DNA of 64,000 nucleotides, from NCBI GenBank assembly GCA_949294735.1, contig CASFII010000006.1, forward strand, positions 310,001 to 374,000. Direction: 5' to 3'. How positions within the stretch are numbered: the first letter of the stretch is position 1; the number at the start of each line of letters is the position of its first letter. Position numbers and translations under genes: made by a program. Under the pieces are notes generated by a model. That model was given only the letters and a program-made list of their open reading frames with translations, made no database searches and had not been told where the DNA came from. Below, in pieces: positions 9,162-18,093 of this stretch. This stretch comes from an uncultured Coriobacteriaceae bacterium (GTDB lineage Bacteria > Actinomycetota > Coriobacteriia > Coriobacteriales > Eggerthellaceae).

Positions 9162-9719
9162 TTAGTTAAATTTTTGTTGAGTTTTTTCGAGCCCGTTTTC
9201 TACCAAAAACAGTGCTGCTTCAGCCGCTCGATTGCAGGCGTATTCGAATTCTTCTTCCGCCTCTTTTTTAGGAAGCGACAAAACATAGTCGGCAACTGGC
9301 ATTCTCCCTGGTGGGCGTCCAATACCAACCCGCACCCTATACCAGTCTCGTGTACCTAGCTTGTCGCAGATTGAGCGCAAACCATTGTGTCCTGCATGTC
9401 CCCCACCGAACTTCACACGAATGGTGCCTGGGTCAATATCCAGTTCATCATGAATAACAATCAATTCATCGGGCTGGACACCATAGGCATTCAAGATATT
9501 TTTTACCGGACCGCCTGAAGTATTCATAAAACTTTGGGGCTTAGCTAAAAGGATTTCTTGCCCATGCAACATACCCTTAGCTGTGAGCGCGCCACATTCG
9601 GCCTTCCAGTAACGAGCACCTACTTCTTCAGCTACGCGATCAAGCGTATCAAAACCCGCGTTATGACGCGTGTGCTCATATTCTTGCCCTGGATTTCCCA
9701 GCCCGACAACTACAAACAA
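9162..9719 (-). CDS. pth: Peptidyl-tRNA hydrolase (TTG start)
   Basis: The 185-residue enzyme releases peptides from prematurely dropped peptidyl-tRNAs. It carries GLGNPGQEYEHTRHNAGF with the catalytic histidine, the substrate-binding KPQSFMNTSGG, HDELDIDPG, and GHNGLRSI. The start codon is TTG, with AAGGAA six bases upstream. It follows prs after 18 bases, so glmU-prs-pth form one unit on the minus strand. Confidence 0.95.
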   Translation of the reverse strand: MFVVVGLGNPGQEYEHTRHNAGFDTLDRVAEEVGARYWKAECGALTAKGMLHGQEILLAKPQSFMNTSGGPVKNILNAYGVQPDELIVIHDELDIDPGTIRVKFGGGHAGHNGLRSICDKLGTRDWYRVRVGIGRPPGRMPVADYVLSLPKKEAEEEFEYACNRAAEAALFLVENGLEKTQQKFN

Positions 9720-9737
9720 AACGAGTTCCTTGTTTCG

Positions 9738-10703
9738 TTATTCAAACAAGCTCGAAACTGAACCATTGACGAACACGTTTTGGATGGTCTTAGCAAACAG
9801 CGGACCAACGGAGAGTACCTTGATTTTACCCGTCTGCTTGTCTAAAGGAACAGGAACAGCGTTCGTTACAACCACTTCGTCAATAGGCGAATTTTCAATG
9901 CGTTCATACGCAGGACCGCTGAATAAGCCATGTGTTGCGCAAGCGAAAACTTGTTCTGCACCGCGTGCCTTCAAGGTTGCTGCTGCAGCCACCAAAGAAC
10001 CTGCCGTGTCAATCATGTCGTCGTTCAGGATGCAAATCTTGTCCGTAACATCACCAATCAAGGCAGTAATTTCTGCCTGGTTATGCTTCGGCCGATCCTT
10101 ATGCATGATGGCAATGTCGCAATCAAGCATGGTGGAGAATTTCTTTGCTGCCTTTGCGCGACCTACGTCTGGAGAAACCACGCAGAGCTTTTCAGGATCT
10201 AAGCCCATACTCTTGTAGTAGTCAGCAAAAATAGGCATTGCCGTCATATGGTTTACCGGCAAATCAAAGAAACCTTGGATAGCATCCTGGTGAAGGTCAA
10301 TGGTAATAACATTTCCCACACCAGCTGCTGTCAGAAGGTCAGCAACCAGTTTTGCAGTGATAGGTTCACGAGAAGCTGCCTTGCGGTCTTGGCGGGCATA
10401 GCCATAGTGGGAAATTACCGCACTCACATTATGAGCAGAAGCGCGCTTTGCCGCGTCAGCCATAATCAGCAGTTCCATAAGGGCGTCGTTTACGTCATAG
10501 CCATTACCTGGGCAAACTGACTGCACCAAAAAGACTTCACGTCCGCGTACGCTTTCTTGATAACGAGCATAAATTTCGCCGTTAGCGAACTTTTCCAACT
10601 TAACGTTGCCCAGTTCGATACCTAAATCAGCAGCAATTTCATCTGCCAAACCAGGGTTTACCGAACCAGTAAATACCGCGATAGAACGCTCAAAATCTGT
10701 CAT
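9738..10703 (-). CDS. prs: Ribose-phosphate pyrophosphokinase
   Basis: This enzyme makes PRPP from ribose 5-phosphate and ATP, feeding nucleotide, histidine and tryptophan synthesis. The protein shows the FANGEIYARYQESVRG region, the metal/ATP site VITIDLHQDAIQGFFD, the VSPDVGRAKAAKKF flexible loop and the PRPP-binding loop DDMIDTAGSL. The ATG at 10703 (321 residues) is preferred because AAAGGA lies at proper spacing; an ATG three codons upstream is too close to it. It lies 86 bases after glmU. Confidence 0.95.
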   Translation of the reverse strand: MTDFERSIAVFTGSVNPGLADEIAADLGIELGNVKLEKFANGEIYARYQESVRGREVFLVQSVCPGNGYDVNDALMELLIMADAAKRASAHNVSAVISHYGYARQDRKAASREPITAKLVADLLTAAGVGNVITIDLHQDAIQGFFDLPVNHMTAMPIFADYYKSMGLDPEKLCVVSPDVGRAKAAKKFSTMLDCDIAIMHKDRPKHNQAEITALIGDVTDKICILNDDMIDTAGSLVAAAATLKARGAEQVFACATHGLFSGPAYERIENSPIDEVVVTNAVPVPLDKQTGKIKVLSVGPLFAKTIQNVFVNGSVSSLFE

Positions 10704-10789
10704 TGCCCGCATCCTTTCTGCGCAAACACCCTTGCAAAAGCCACCAAAAATTGTAGCACGAAGACCGTGCGGTTTGATAAGCGAATAGG

Positions 10790-12166
10790 TTAGCGATTAT
10801 GTTCCGAACGGCGCTTGTCAGCCCAGTCTGGAATTTCAGTTTGACGAGCGCGACCCAAGCCTAAAGCACCCGCAGAAACATCTTCCGTAATGACAGAGCC
10901 AGCCCCAATGATGGCGCGGTTACCAATTTTAACGGGAGCAACCATCATGGTGTCGCTACCAACAAACACATCGTCACCAATGATAGTTTGATGTTTGTGA
11001 TAGCCGTCATAGTTGCACGTAATTGAAGCAGCGCCAATGTTTACATCTTCACCAATGGTGGCATCCCCGATGTAGGACAGATGCGGAACCTTGGAATTCT
11101 TACCAACGCGTGACTTCTTTAGTTCAACGTGTGTACCCACCTTGGCGTTTTCACATAAATAGGTATCAGGACGCAGATAGGCACGAGGACCACAATGAAC
11201 ACCGTCTTCCAATTCGGCTTCAATAGCCACCGTTTCGTCCAGTACGCAATTATTGCCCACAATAGTATCGGTGAGACGCGTATTGGGCCCAATGACGCAG
11301 CCCTCCCCAATAAAGGAACCGCCCATGAGGAATGTCATGGGAAGAATTTCGGTATCCTGACCAATGTTGACATCGGGAGAAATCCACACTAAATCAGGGT
11401 CAGTCATAGTAACCCCCGCCGCCATATGGGCAGCGTTAATACGTTTTTGGAGCTGCTTTGTTGCTTCTGCCAGTTGCATGCGAGAGTTTACCCCTAAACA
11501 TTCGGCAGGATCTTCGGTAGTCAGCGCCAAAACAGCCCTACCCTCTTCCCTGCAAATTGCAAGGACGTCCGTCAGGTAAAATTCACCCTGAGCATTGTGG
11601 TTGTCCACCTTGCCCAGCGCATCAAAAAGTGCTTTAGCGTCAAAGCAATAAAAACCTGAATTGCATTCATTGACTGCTGCCTCTTCTGGCGTGGCGTCTT
11701 TTTGTTCGACAATGCGCTCTACCTGGCCATTTACGTCGCGAATAATGCGTCCATAGCCAAACGGGTTATCAAGCTTCATAGTCAGCACAACCACCGCAGC
11801 GTCGTTTTCTTCACGCATTTGTACTAGCGCGCGAATGGTCTTTGAGGTGATTAAAGGGCAGTCGCCTGAGAGCACAACCAAAGAGCCATCGAAGTCCGCA
11901 AATGCATCACGACACACGTTTACGGCATCGGCAGTGCCACGGCGCTGAGGTTGTTCAACTACTTCGCAGTCATCTTCGACAAGCGGAATAACCTGATCGC
12001 TTTCGTGACCAACAACCGTAACTACGCGCTTAATACCAGCTTTGTTTGCAGCGTCTACCACCCATCGAACTAAGGGTTTGCCCAAAACTTCATGAGCAAC
12101 CTTTGGTTTCGTGGATTTCATACGCGTACCGGCTCCTGCCGCTAAAACGATTGCCGCAGATTTCAT
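10790..12166 (-). CDS. glmU: Bifunctional GlcNAc-1-P uridyltransferase / GlcN-1-P acetyltransferase
   Basis: The 458-residue protein makes UDP-GlcNAc for peptidoglycan. The N-terminal pyrophosphorylase has LAAGAGTRMKS, the downstream QPQRRGTADAVN and GDCPLI. The C-terminal left-handed beta-helix acetyltransferase has hexapeptide repeats and the conserved VPHLSYIGDATIG and NIGAASITCNYDG blocks. Normal length. An AAAGGA site precedes the ATG. The glmU-prs pairing is a common gene order. Confidence 0.97.
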   Translation of the reverse strand: MKSAAIVLAAGAGTRMKSTKPKVAHEVLGKPLVRWVVDAANKAGIKRVVTVVGHESDQVIPLVEDDCEVVEQPQRRGTADAVNVCRDAFADFDGSLVVLSGDCPLITSKTIRALVQMREENDAAVVVLTMKLDNPFGYGRIIRDVNGQVERIVEQKDATPEEAAVNECNSGFYCFDAKALFDALGKVDNHNAQGEFYLTDVLAICREEGRAVLALTTEDPAECLGVNSRMQLAEATKQLQKRINAAHMAAGVTMTDPDLVWISPDVNIGQDTEILPMTFLMGGSFIGEGCVIGPNTRLTDTIVGNNCVLDETVAIEAELEDGVHCGPRAYLRPDTYLCENAKVGTHVELKKSRVGKNSKVPHLSYIGDATIGEDVNIGAASITCNYDGYHKHQTIIGDDVFVGSDTMMVAPVKIGNRAIIGAGSVITEDVSAGALGLGRARQTEIPDWADKRRSEHNR

Positions 12167-12206
12167 GCTTTATCCTTTCATCAGGTATATCGAATGCAGG
12201 TATGAA

Positions 12207-13733
12207 CTAGTCGTGTTGCTCTGCTTTTGTAGGCTCTGATTTCGCGTTTCCGCTCTGATGCTTCGCCTGCATAAAAAGGAGCAAAAAGCCCACTACCCCC
12301 GCCATAAACGACGCTGCCAAAATGCCACATTTCGCGAGCGTTATCATGGCTTCGTTTGAATACGCTAAGTTTGCCACAAAAATCGCCATCGTAAAACCGA
12401 CACCACCTAAAACACTTGCACCCAGCAGATGGCGCCACGTAACGTTTTCAGGCATAGGCGCTAGTTTTGTCTTAATGACGATACAGCTCATGAGCATAAT
12501 TCCGATAGGCTTTCCCAGTAACAATCCGAAGAAGACCCCAAAGAATGCGGGGCTAGAAAGCACTTCACCCATGTCTACACCCACAAGTGATACGTCGGCG
12601 TTGGTAAGTGCGAACACGGGCAAAATTGCAAAATAGACCCACGGATAGAGTTTGTGTTCTAGGCGCGTTGCAGGGGGCGTAACCTGCTTAGCAACCTTGG
12701 AAAGCTTCTTGACTGTTTTCAGATAGTCTTTTTGCATTACCACAGGGGTGTCTTCGTCAAACGATTCGTGCGCTGCTTTTACTTGTTCACCTGACCAGCG
12801 GGTAAAGCTACGTAAATTCACTCGCGAACCAGTGGGAATGGCGAAAGCCAAAAGCACGCCCGCAATGGTGGAATGAACACCTGACATGTATACGCAGAAC
12901 CAGAGGACAGCCCCCATAAGCAGATAAGGAAAAAGTGCATACACGTGGCGTTTATTCATGATGATGAGGAACACGAATATAACCGCAGCTGCCGCCAGCC
13001 AAGAAAACGACGGACTATGTCCGTAGAAAATAGCAATGACCAGAATAGCAATGATGTCGTCTGCCACAGCAAGGGTACTCAAAAATACTTTCACGCCATT
13101 GGGAATGCGCGATCCTAAAAGCGCCAAAATACCGAGTGCAAAAGCAATGTCGGTTGCCGTGGGAACACCCCATCCACCTATGGTTTCAGGGTTGTTTGCA
13201 TTGAAAGCAAGATAGATGGCCACGGGAGCCATCACACCACCAAAGGCAGCCAAAATAGGCAGCAGCGCCTGACGGATATTAGTAAGTTCCCCTACGGTCA
13301 TTTCGTATTTGATTTCCAAACCTACCAGCAAGAAGAATACCGCCATAAAAATGTCATTGATGATGTGTAAAAGCGACATTTCCCCTACAAAATCACCTAT
13401 GAAGAAGCCTATTTCAGTATGGCAAAATTCTATAAAGGTTGCGTAGGCGGAAGTATTCGCAATGATGAGCGAAACTATGGCAGCCAATAGCATTACGGCA
13501 GCAGCTTTTGTTGAGGAGCTCGTAAAGTTCAGAAGGCGCTGATAGCGCACTTCGTGCTGCTGAACTTCTTCTATGTAGACTTCTCTTTTTCCAGCACGTG
13601 TTGATTCCTGCTCAGCCTGTGCTGATTCCTTTTCAACCCGTGCTGGTTCCTGTTCCGCCTGAACCACTTCCCTTTCGGGCAGTGAGCCAGACAAAGAATC
13701 TGCCAAAGAGGTTTTGTCGGTCTGAGAACTCAT
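12207..13733 (-). CDS. nhaA: Na+/H+ antiporter NhaA with a long N-terminal tail
   Basis: NhaA exchanges external H+ for internal Na+ or Li+. The membrane core (about 11-12 helices from residue 75) includes FFLLVGLEIKYE, GVPTATDIAFALGIL with the paired aspartate region, LSTLAVADDIIAILVIA and GVHSTIAGVLLA. At 508 residues it is longer than usual. The first 70 residues are a charged tail with imperfect repeats (QAEQEPARVEKESAQAEQES), probably cytoplasmic. A GGAAAG site precedes the ATG. Its 5' region runs into a 440-base non-coding stretch. Confidence 0.93.
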   Translation of the reverse strand: MSSQTDKTSLADSLSGSLPEREVVQAEQEPARVEKESAQAEQESTRAGKREVYIEEVQQHEVRYQRLLNFTSSSTKAAAVMLLAAIVSLIIANTSAYATFIEFCHTEIGFFIGDFVGEMSLLHIINDIFMAVFFLLVGLEIKYEMTVGELTNIRQALLPILAAFGGVMAPVAIYLAFNANNPETIGGWGVPTATDIAFALGILALLGSRIPNGVKVFLSTLAVADDIIAILVIAIFYGHSPSFSWLAAAAVIFVFLIIMNKRHVYALFPYLLMGAVLWFCVYMSGVHSTIAGVLLAFAIPTGSRVNLRSFTRWSGEQVKAAHESFDEDTPVVMQKDYLKTVKKLSKVAKQVTPPATRLEHKLYPWVYFAILPVFALTNADVSLVGVDMGEVLSSPAFFGVFFGLLLGKPIGIMLMSCIVIKTKLAPMPENVTWRHLLGASVLGGVGFTMAIFVANLAYSNEAMITLAKCGILAASFMAGVVGFLLLFMQAKHQSGNAKSEPTKAEQHD

Positions 13734-14175
13734 ATATAGTCAACTTTCCAATTGCGTAGGATAAAAGCAGAGGGCAACATACACTATTGCCCCCATAATA
13801 CGCCCACAAAAAACGAACCTCCAAAAGAAACCTACTAAATGACTATATAGCTGAGATAAAACCACTTTTTACTGTTACTTAGCCCCTCATCAGGCAGGTG
13901 CAAAAGACGCGGCAGTAAAGAAAATTCGCCGTTCACCGCCAGTTTCGCAAGCAACGCGCCCGTGCGTATCGCGCGAAATATTTCTAATTGATAGAAATTT
14001 TCACATATTGCCGCACGTCACATTCGTGACTTTCATTACAGCTTTCCAACAGGTAGAAAAATAACCCGCCGCGGGCACAAAAAGTACGGTATTCTATATC
14101 CAGCGGATGTGCTTAATGCCAGATGGCAGCACATTTTGCGACAGGTTTGTTGGCATGAACGAAGAGGTGAGCACT
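13734..14175. other. Non-coding interval between nhaA and hpf
   Basis: This 442-base divergent interval has no credible ORF. It contains small inverted repeats: TTTCTA-ATTGA-TAGAAA near 13980, GTCAC-ATTC-GTGAC near 14027 and a CCCGCCGCGGG-type element near 14070. It should hold the nhaA and hpf promoters. Structured RNAs are known upstream of both gene families in other bacteria (raiA and nhaA motifs), but I could not match a consensus by eye. Confidence 0.4.
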
Positions 14176-14751
14176 ATGAGCATTACCGTAACCGGACGTA
14201 GAATGCCTGTCTCTGACGCTTTGCGTCAGTACGCCGAAGAGAAAATCGGCAACGCCATGAAAGTCATGGACATCAGCCCGCTGGATGCTGAAGTAGTTTT
14301 ATACAGGGAAAAGAATCCAGCAAATCCTCGTCCTGCTGTATGCGAAGTCACTATGCGCACCAAAGGACACATCATCCGTGTAGAAGAAAACGAAGAAGAA
14401 ATGTATGCTGCCATTGATGTGGCTGCAGCAAAGGTTCTTCGCCAGCTGCGTAAATACAAGACGCGCGTAATTGACCGCAAGGTTCGCTCGACTGAAGACA
14501 TTCTGGCAGCAGTTCCTGAACCGAAGCCAACCGATCTTGATGCACTGATGGAAGAACTCTCAGCTGAAGATGAAGTTGTTCGTGTTAAAGAATTAGAATT
14601 TGAGCCCCTGACCGAAGAAGAAGCTCTTGTACAAATTGACCTTTTGGGTCACGACTTCTTCGCCTATACTGACCGCGACACAGGTGTCGTATGTATTTTG
14701 TATCGCCGCGGCGAGGGTGGCTACGGCTTGCTGAAACAAAAGGAGGACTAA
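14176..14751 (+). CDS. hpf: Ribosome hibernation promoting factor, long form
   Basis: The 191-residue protein has the N-terminal RaiA/HPF fold (MSITVTGRRMPVSDALRQYA..., EVTMRTKGHIIRVEENEEEMYAAIDVAAAKVLRQLRKYK written here in parts) that blocks the decoding centre. It also has the C-terminal dimerisation domain (EEALVQIDLLGHDFFAYTD) that makes 100S ribosomes. The ATG at 14176 follows GAGGTGA by five bases. An upstream in-frame ATG at 14107 lacks a site and would add 23 unrelated residues. acpP follows immediately. Confidence 0.93.
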   Translation: MSITVTGRRMPVSDALRQYAEEKIGNAMKVMDISPLDAEVVLYREKNPANPRPAVCEVTMRTKGHIIRVEENEEEMYAAIDVAAAKVLRQLRKYKTRVIDRKVRSTEDILAAVPEPKPTDLDALMEELSAEDEVVRVKELEFEPLTEEEALVQIDLLGHDFFAYTDRDTGVVCILYRRGEGGYGLLKQKED

Positions 14752-14756
14752 CTTTT

Positions 14757-14981
14757 ATGGCAACGCTGGATATTGTGAAGGAAATCCTTCAGGAGAACCT
14801 TGAAATTGATCCTTCAACCGTAGACGAAAATTCTACCTTTGATTCATTGAACGTTGATTCGCTGGACATGGTAGAACTGATTTGCGAACTGGAAGAAAAG
14901 TGCGACATTGATTTTGGCGAACCTGAAGGTTTGCAAACCGTCGGCGATGTTATTAAGCACGTTGATAGCCTGAAGGCATAG
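14757..14981 (+). CDS. acpP: Acyl carrier protein
   Basis: A 74-residue acidic carrier protein with the phosphopantetheine serine in NVDSLDMVELICELEE. It carries acyl chains for fatty-acid synthesis. The ATG at 14757 is preceded by AAGGAGG; the longer frame from 14691 overlaps hpf and is not coding. It starts five bases after the hpf stop, so the two are one transcript ending at the terminator at 15024. Confidence 0.95.
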   Translation: MATLDIVKEILQENLEIDPSTVDENSTFDSLNVDSLDMVELICELEEKCDIDFGEPEGLQTVGDVIKHVDSLKA

Positions 14982-15023
14982 CAACCAGCTAAACCAGCTG
15001 CAACTTCATCCAGAAGTTAGACC

Positions 15024-15057
15024 CAACCCGAGTGCTTCGGCACTCGGGTTGTTTTTT
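15024..15057 (+). terminator. Intrinsic terminator after acpP
   Basis: CAACCCGAGTGC-TTCG-GCACTCGGGTTG forms a perfect 12-bp stem with a UUCG-type tetraloop, followed by TTTTTT. Confidence 0.95.
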
Positions 15058-15061
15058 AAAG

Positions 15062-15150
15062 CTATTCCAAAAATCGAAAAATAATTTCATTTTTTGGAAT
15101 AGAACATTGCACTTATTCCAAAATTCTTAAAAGTTTTAACTTTTTTGGAA
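15062..15150. repeat. Two tandem AT-rich inverted repeats with TTCCAAAA arms
   Basis: CTATTCCAAAAA...TTTTTGGAATAG (15062-15102) and ATTCCAAAA...TTTTTTGGAA (15115-15150) lie between the convergent acpP and folC genes. All four arms share TTCCAAAA or its complement. They could act as weak terminators for folC or as protein-binding dyads. Nothing else is coded here. Confidence 0.6.
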
Positions 15151-15178
15151 CAGGAAAACTCTACACCAAGTTTTGTTC

Positions 15179-16609
15179 CTATTGTTTTGCGTAAAACAGC
15201 TTGCGGTATTCACCCACGGAATAAAGACTTCCAAAAACACAGATAAGCTTGGTATTGGCGGCGTGCGCAAGTTTCGTGGCGGCTTCCAGAGCCTCTTCGG
15301 CTGAGGCTACGGTTTGCACAGGCATCAACGTGCCTTCTTTCACGGCTTCTGAACGAATGGCGGTAGCCAATTCTTCCGCTGATAGTGCTCGCGGATTGTT
15401 GGGCGTAGTACACACAAAACCTGAAGTTAAGGGGATAACTTGCTGAATCATGGCAGGGTAATCTTTGTCTGCCAGCACACTCATTATGAAAACAGGCTCT
15501 TCGCCAGGAAAAACGCTTTTAAGCGAATTCGCTAGCGCTTCGGCGCCTTGAGGATTATGACCACCATCGATAATAAGTTGAAAATCTTGGTAAGGTACTA
15601 CTTCAAAGCGACCTGGCCATACGGTTTGAGCTATTCCCTGCTGAAAGTTTTCTTCAGTAATGTTCCAGCCGCGGGTTTTCAGAACTTGGATAGCCTCTAT
15701 AGCAAGCGCTGCGTTTTCTGGCTGATAACTTCCCAGTAAACGAGTTGTATACGCGTGCTCTCGATAGGTAAACTGTCGAACAAGTTGATTCTTGAGTCCA
15801 TCGAAGTCAGATGCTTTATCATCCGTAGGGACGGGTATTTTAGATTTATTCGCCAACCCAAGGGGACGTGTCTTTTGGGTTCTTTGGGTTGTCAATTCCC
15901 CAACCGAAAGCTCGCTGAAGTCGGCAATATGCAGGTCACAGCCACATTCACTAGCACGAACTGCAATAATATCCCGGGCTTCAGGCTCTTGAGGATAAGT
16001 GACCACGGACACGCCAGGCTTAATAATCCCCGCTTTTTCAGCCGCAATCTCCGCTAAAGTGTTTCCCAACAGGTCTGTATGATCCAGCCCAATGCGCGCG
16101 ATAACGCACACCTCAGGGTTCTTAATCACGTTGGTAGAGTCTAGCTTGCCACCCAAGCCAACTTCCAAAACCACTATGTCACAAGCACTACGCGCAAAGT
16201 GCAGTAGCGCCACCGCTGTCATGAGTTCAAATTCAGTGGCATGGTCTCCTGTTTCTTCTGCTAACGCTTCTGCCTGCTTTTGCACATCCAGCGTTACGGA
16301 ACATAAGTCATCCCAAGCGATATTATTCCCATTTACGCGAATGCGTTCTTCAAAAGTTTCAATATAAGGACTCGTAAAAAGCCCCACCTTATACCCTGCT
16401 GCTTGTAGGACGTTTGCTATATACGCACAGGTGGAGCCCTTGCCGTTTGTGCCAGCAACATGCACAAACCGAAGCGAATCCTGAGGATTGCCTAATCGCT
16501 CCATGAGCGCCACAATACGACCAAGCCCCGGTCTGGATGCTCTCCACCGGGGCTCGTTAATATACTCGACCGGATTAAATCCTTGAAGCAAAGACACTTT
16601 GTTATCCAT
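15179..16609 (-). CDS. folC: Folylpolyglutamate synthase / dihydrofolate synthase family
   Basis: FolC adds glutamate to folates in a Mur-ligase-like reaction. The 476-residue protein has the ATP loop AGTNGKGST (residues 52-60), FTSPYIETFEERIRVNG, the VLEVGLGGKLDSTN block, GLDHTDLLG, and the C-terminal VWPGRFE and DGGHNPQGA motifs. The ATG at 16609 is used; a TTG three codons upstream is possible and neither has a strong site. Residues 240-252 (TTQRTQKTRPLGL) are encoded by a copy of the dispersed hairpin repeat, an in-frame insertion in a poorly conserved stretch. It lies 28 bases after nfnB. Confidence 0.92.
   Translation of the reverse strand: MDNKVSLLQGFNPVEYINEPRWRASRPGLGRIVALMERLGNPQDSLRFVHVAGTNGKGSTCAYIANVLQAAGYKVGLFTSPYIETFEERIRVNGNNIAWDDLCSVTLDVQKQAEALAEETGDHATEFELMTAVALLHFARSACDIVVLEVGLGGKLDSTNVIKNPEVCVIARIGLDHTDLLGNTLAEIAAEKAGIIKPGVSVVTYPQEPEARDIIAVRASECGCDLHIADFSELSVGELTTQRTQKTRPLGLANKSKIPVPTDDKASDFDGLKNQLVRQFTYREHAYTTRLLGSYQPENAALAIEAIQVLKTRGWNITEENFQQGIAQTVWPGRFEVVPYQDFQLIIDGGHNPQGAEALANSLKSVFPGEEPVFIMSVLADKDYPAMIQQVIPLTSGFVCTTPNNPRALSAEELATAIRSEAVKEGTLMPVQTVASAEEALEAATKLAHAANTKLICVFGSLYSVGEYRKLFYAKQ
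15855..15890. repeat. Dispersed hairpin repeat, copy B, inside folC
   Basis: On the plus strand AACCCAAGGGGACGTGTC is followed by TTTTGGGTTCTTTGGGTT, the reverse orientation of the family consensus plus an extra TTTGGGTT arm. It lies wholly within the folC reading frame and keeps the frame open. Confidence 0.75.
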
Positions 16610-16637
16610 GCTGGTCAACAGAACTCAGCAGCGGAAC

Positions 16638-18092
16638 TTATGCTTGCTCCGTCAGATACTTTTCAATACCTGCAGCAGCACGTTTACCGGCACCCATTGC
16701 TAGAATGACCGTAGCGGCACCAATAACCGTATCGCCACCAGCAAATACGCCTGGTTTAGATGTCGCACAAGTTTCTTCGTCAGCCACCACCAAGTTGCGC
16801 GAAGTCACATCCAAACCAGGAGTGGTTTGCGCAATTAGAGGGTTGGTCTTCGAGCCAACAGCAATGACCACCATATCAACATCAATAACAAATTCGCTAC
16901 CCTCAACCGGCACAGGACGGCGACGACCACTGGCATCAGGTTCACCTAATTCCATACGGACACATTCAATGCCAGTCACCCAGCCAGCATCATTCGTTAA
17001 AATGCGCGTGGGGTTCGTTAAGAGCTGGAAGTTCACACCTTCCTCTTCGGCATGGTGAATTTCTTCAGCGCGGGCAGGCATTTCTTCCATGCTACGACGA
17101 TATACGATAGTGGTGTCTGCACCCAAGCGCAAAGCGGTACGCGCCGCGTCCATAGCGACGTTGCCGCCACCAACTACTACACATTTCTTACCAGCATATA
17201 CGGGCGTATCGTATTCGGGGAACAGGTACGCCTTCATAAGGTTCACACGCGTAAGCAGTTCGTTTGCCACCATCACACCGTTAGCAGCTTCACCCTCAAT
17301 ACCTAAATAGCTCGGAAGACCAGCGCCCGTGCCCACAAAGACGGCGTCAAAGCCACGCTCTTCCATAAGCTCATCAATGGTATAAAGCTTACCTACCAAC
17401 GCGTTTACTTCAAACGTTACACCTGCATCACTCAGAGCAGAAACTTCGCGTGCTACCAAATCTTTCGGAAGACGGAATTCGGGAATGCCGTAAGAAAGTA
17501 CGCCGCCCACTTTATGGAGTGCTTCATACACCGTAACTTCACAGCCGCGCTTAACCAATTCGCCAGCGCACGTCAAAGACGCAGGACCAGAACCAACTAC
17601 CGCAACTTTTTTGCCAGCAAGCGTTTTAGCGGCGGCATCAGAACCTGCACCTACACCTTCCTCAGAATTTGCTTCAGATGAGGTGATTCCCTGCTCCATT
17701 GCCCAGTCGGCAACAAAGCGTTCCAGGCGGCCAATACCCACCGGATCGCCATTTCTGCCGCGCGTACACTTGCCTTCACACTGTGTTTCTTGGGGACACA
17801 CGCGACCACAAATAGCAGGAAGGGCATTTGCATCTTTCACCAGCGCAAATGCTTCAGCAAAATTACCTTCAGCAACCTGTGCCACAAACGAAGGAATGGG
17901 AACACCAACGGGACAACCTTCCACGCACGGGCTGTTTGGGCATTGGATGCAACGACGCGCTTCGTTTATAGCATCTTCTTCGGTGTAGCCTAACGCCACT
18001 TCTTCAAAGCACGTAGCCCTATAAGCAGGCTCCAGCGAAGGCATTGGGGTCTTTTCTTTTGACCTGTTCGGTTCATAGTTTAAACGTGGCAT
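16638..18092 (-). CDS. nfnB: NADH-dependent ferredoxin:NADP+ oxidoreductase large subunit (NfnB/GltA-like)
   Basis: The 484-residue iron-sulfur flavoprotein resembles the glutamate-synthase small subunit. The N-terminal cysteines (CIQCPNSPCVEGCPVGVPIP; CGRVCPQETQCEGKC) ligate 4Fe-4S clusters. VVGSGPASLTCAGELV binds FAD and VVVGGGNVAMDAARTALRLG binds NADPH. The partner gene ends one base upstream (TAA-C-ATG), which makes the pair the NfnAB complex that couples NADH and reduced ferredoxin to NADP+ by electron bifurcation, rather than a glutamate synthase (no large GltB gene is nearby). The ATG at 18092 follows AAGGGGG; a longer frame would overlap the partner gene. Confidence 0.88.
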   Translation of the reverse strand: MPRLNYEPNRSKEKTPMPSLEPAYRATCFEEVALGYTEEDAINEARRCIQCPNSPCVEGCPVGVPIPSFVAQVAEGNFAEAFALVKDANALPAICGRVCPQETQCEGKCTRGRNGDPVGIGRLERFVADWAMEQGITSSEANSEEGVGAGSDAAAKTLAGKKVAVVGSGPASLTCAGELVKRGCEVTVYEALHKVGGVLSYGIPEFRLPKDLVAREVSALSDAGVTFEVNALVGKLYTIDELMEERGFDAVFVGTGAGLPSYLGIEGEAANGVMVANELLTRVNLMKAYLFPEYDTPVYAGKKCVVVGGGNVAMDAARTALRLGADTTIVYRRSMEEMPARAEEIHHAEEEGVNFQLLTNPTRILTNDAGWVTGIECVRMELGEPDASGRRRPVPVEGSEFVIDVDMVVIAVGSKTNPLIAQTTPGLDVTSRNLVVADEETCATSKPGVFAGGDTVIGAATVILAMGAGKRAAAGIEKYLTEQA

Positions 18093-18093
18093 G

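Noticed and set aside
16638-18092. Glutamate synthase small subunit as the function of the GltA-like gene
   Set aside because: No large subunit gene is near, and the gene is one base from a SudB/NfnA-type partner, which points to NfnAB.
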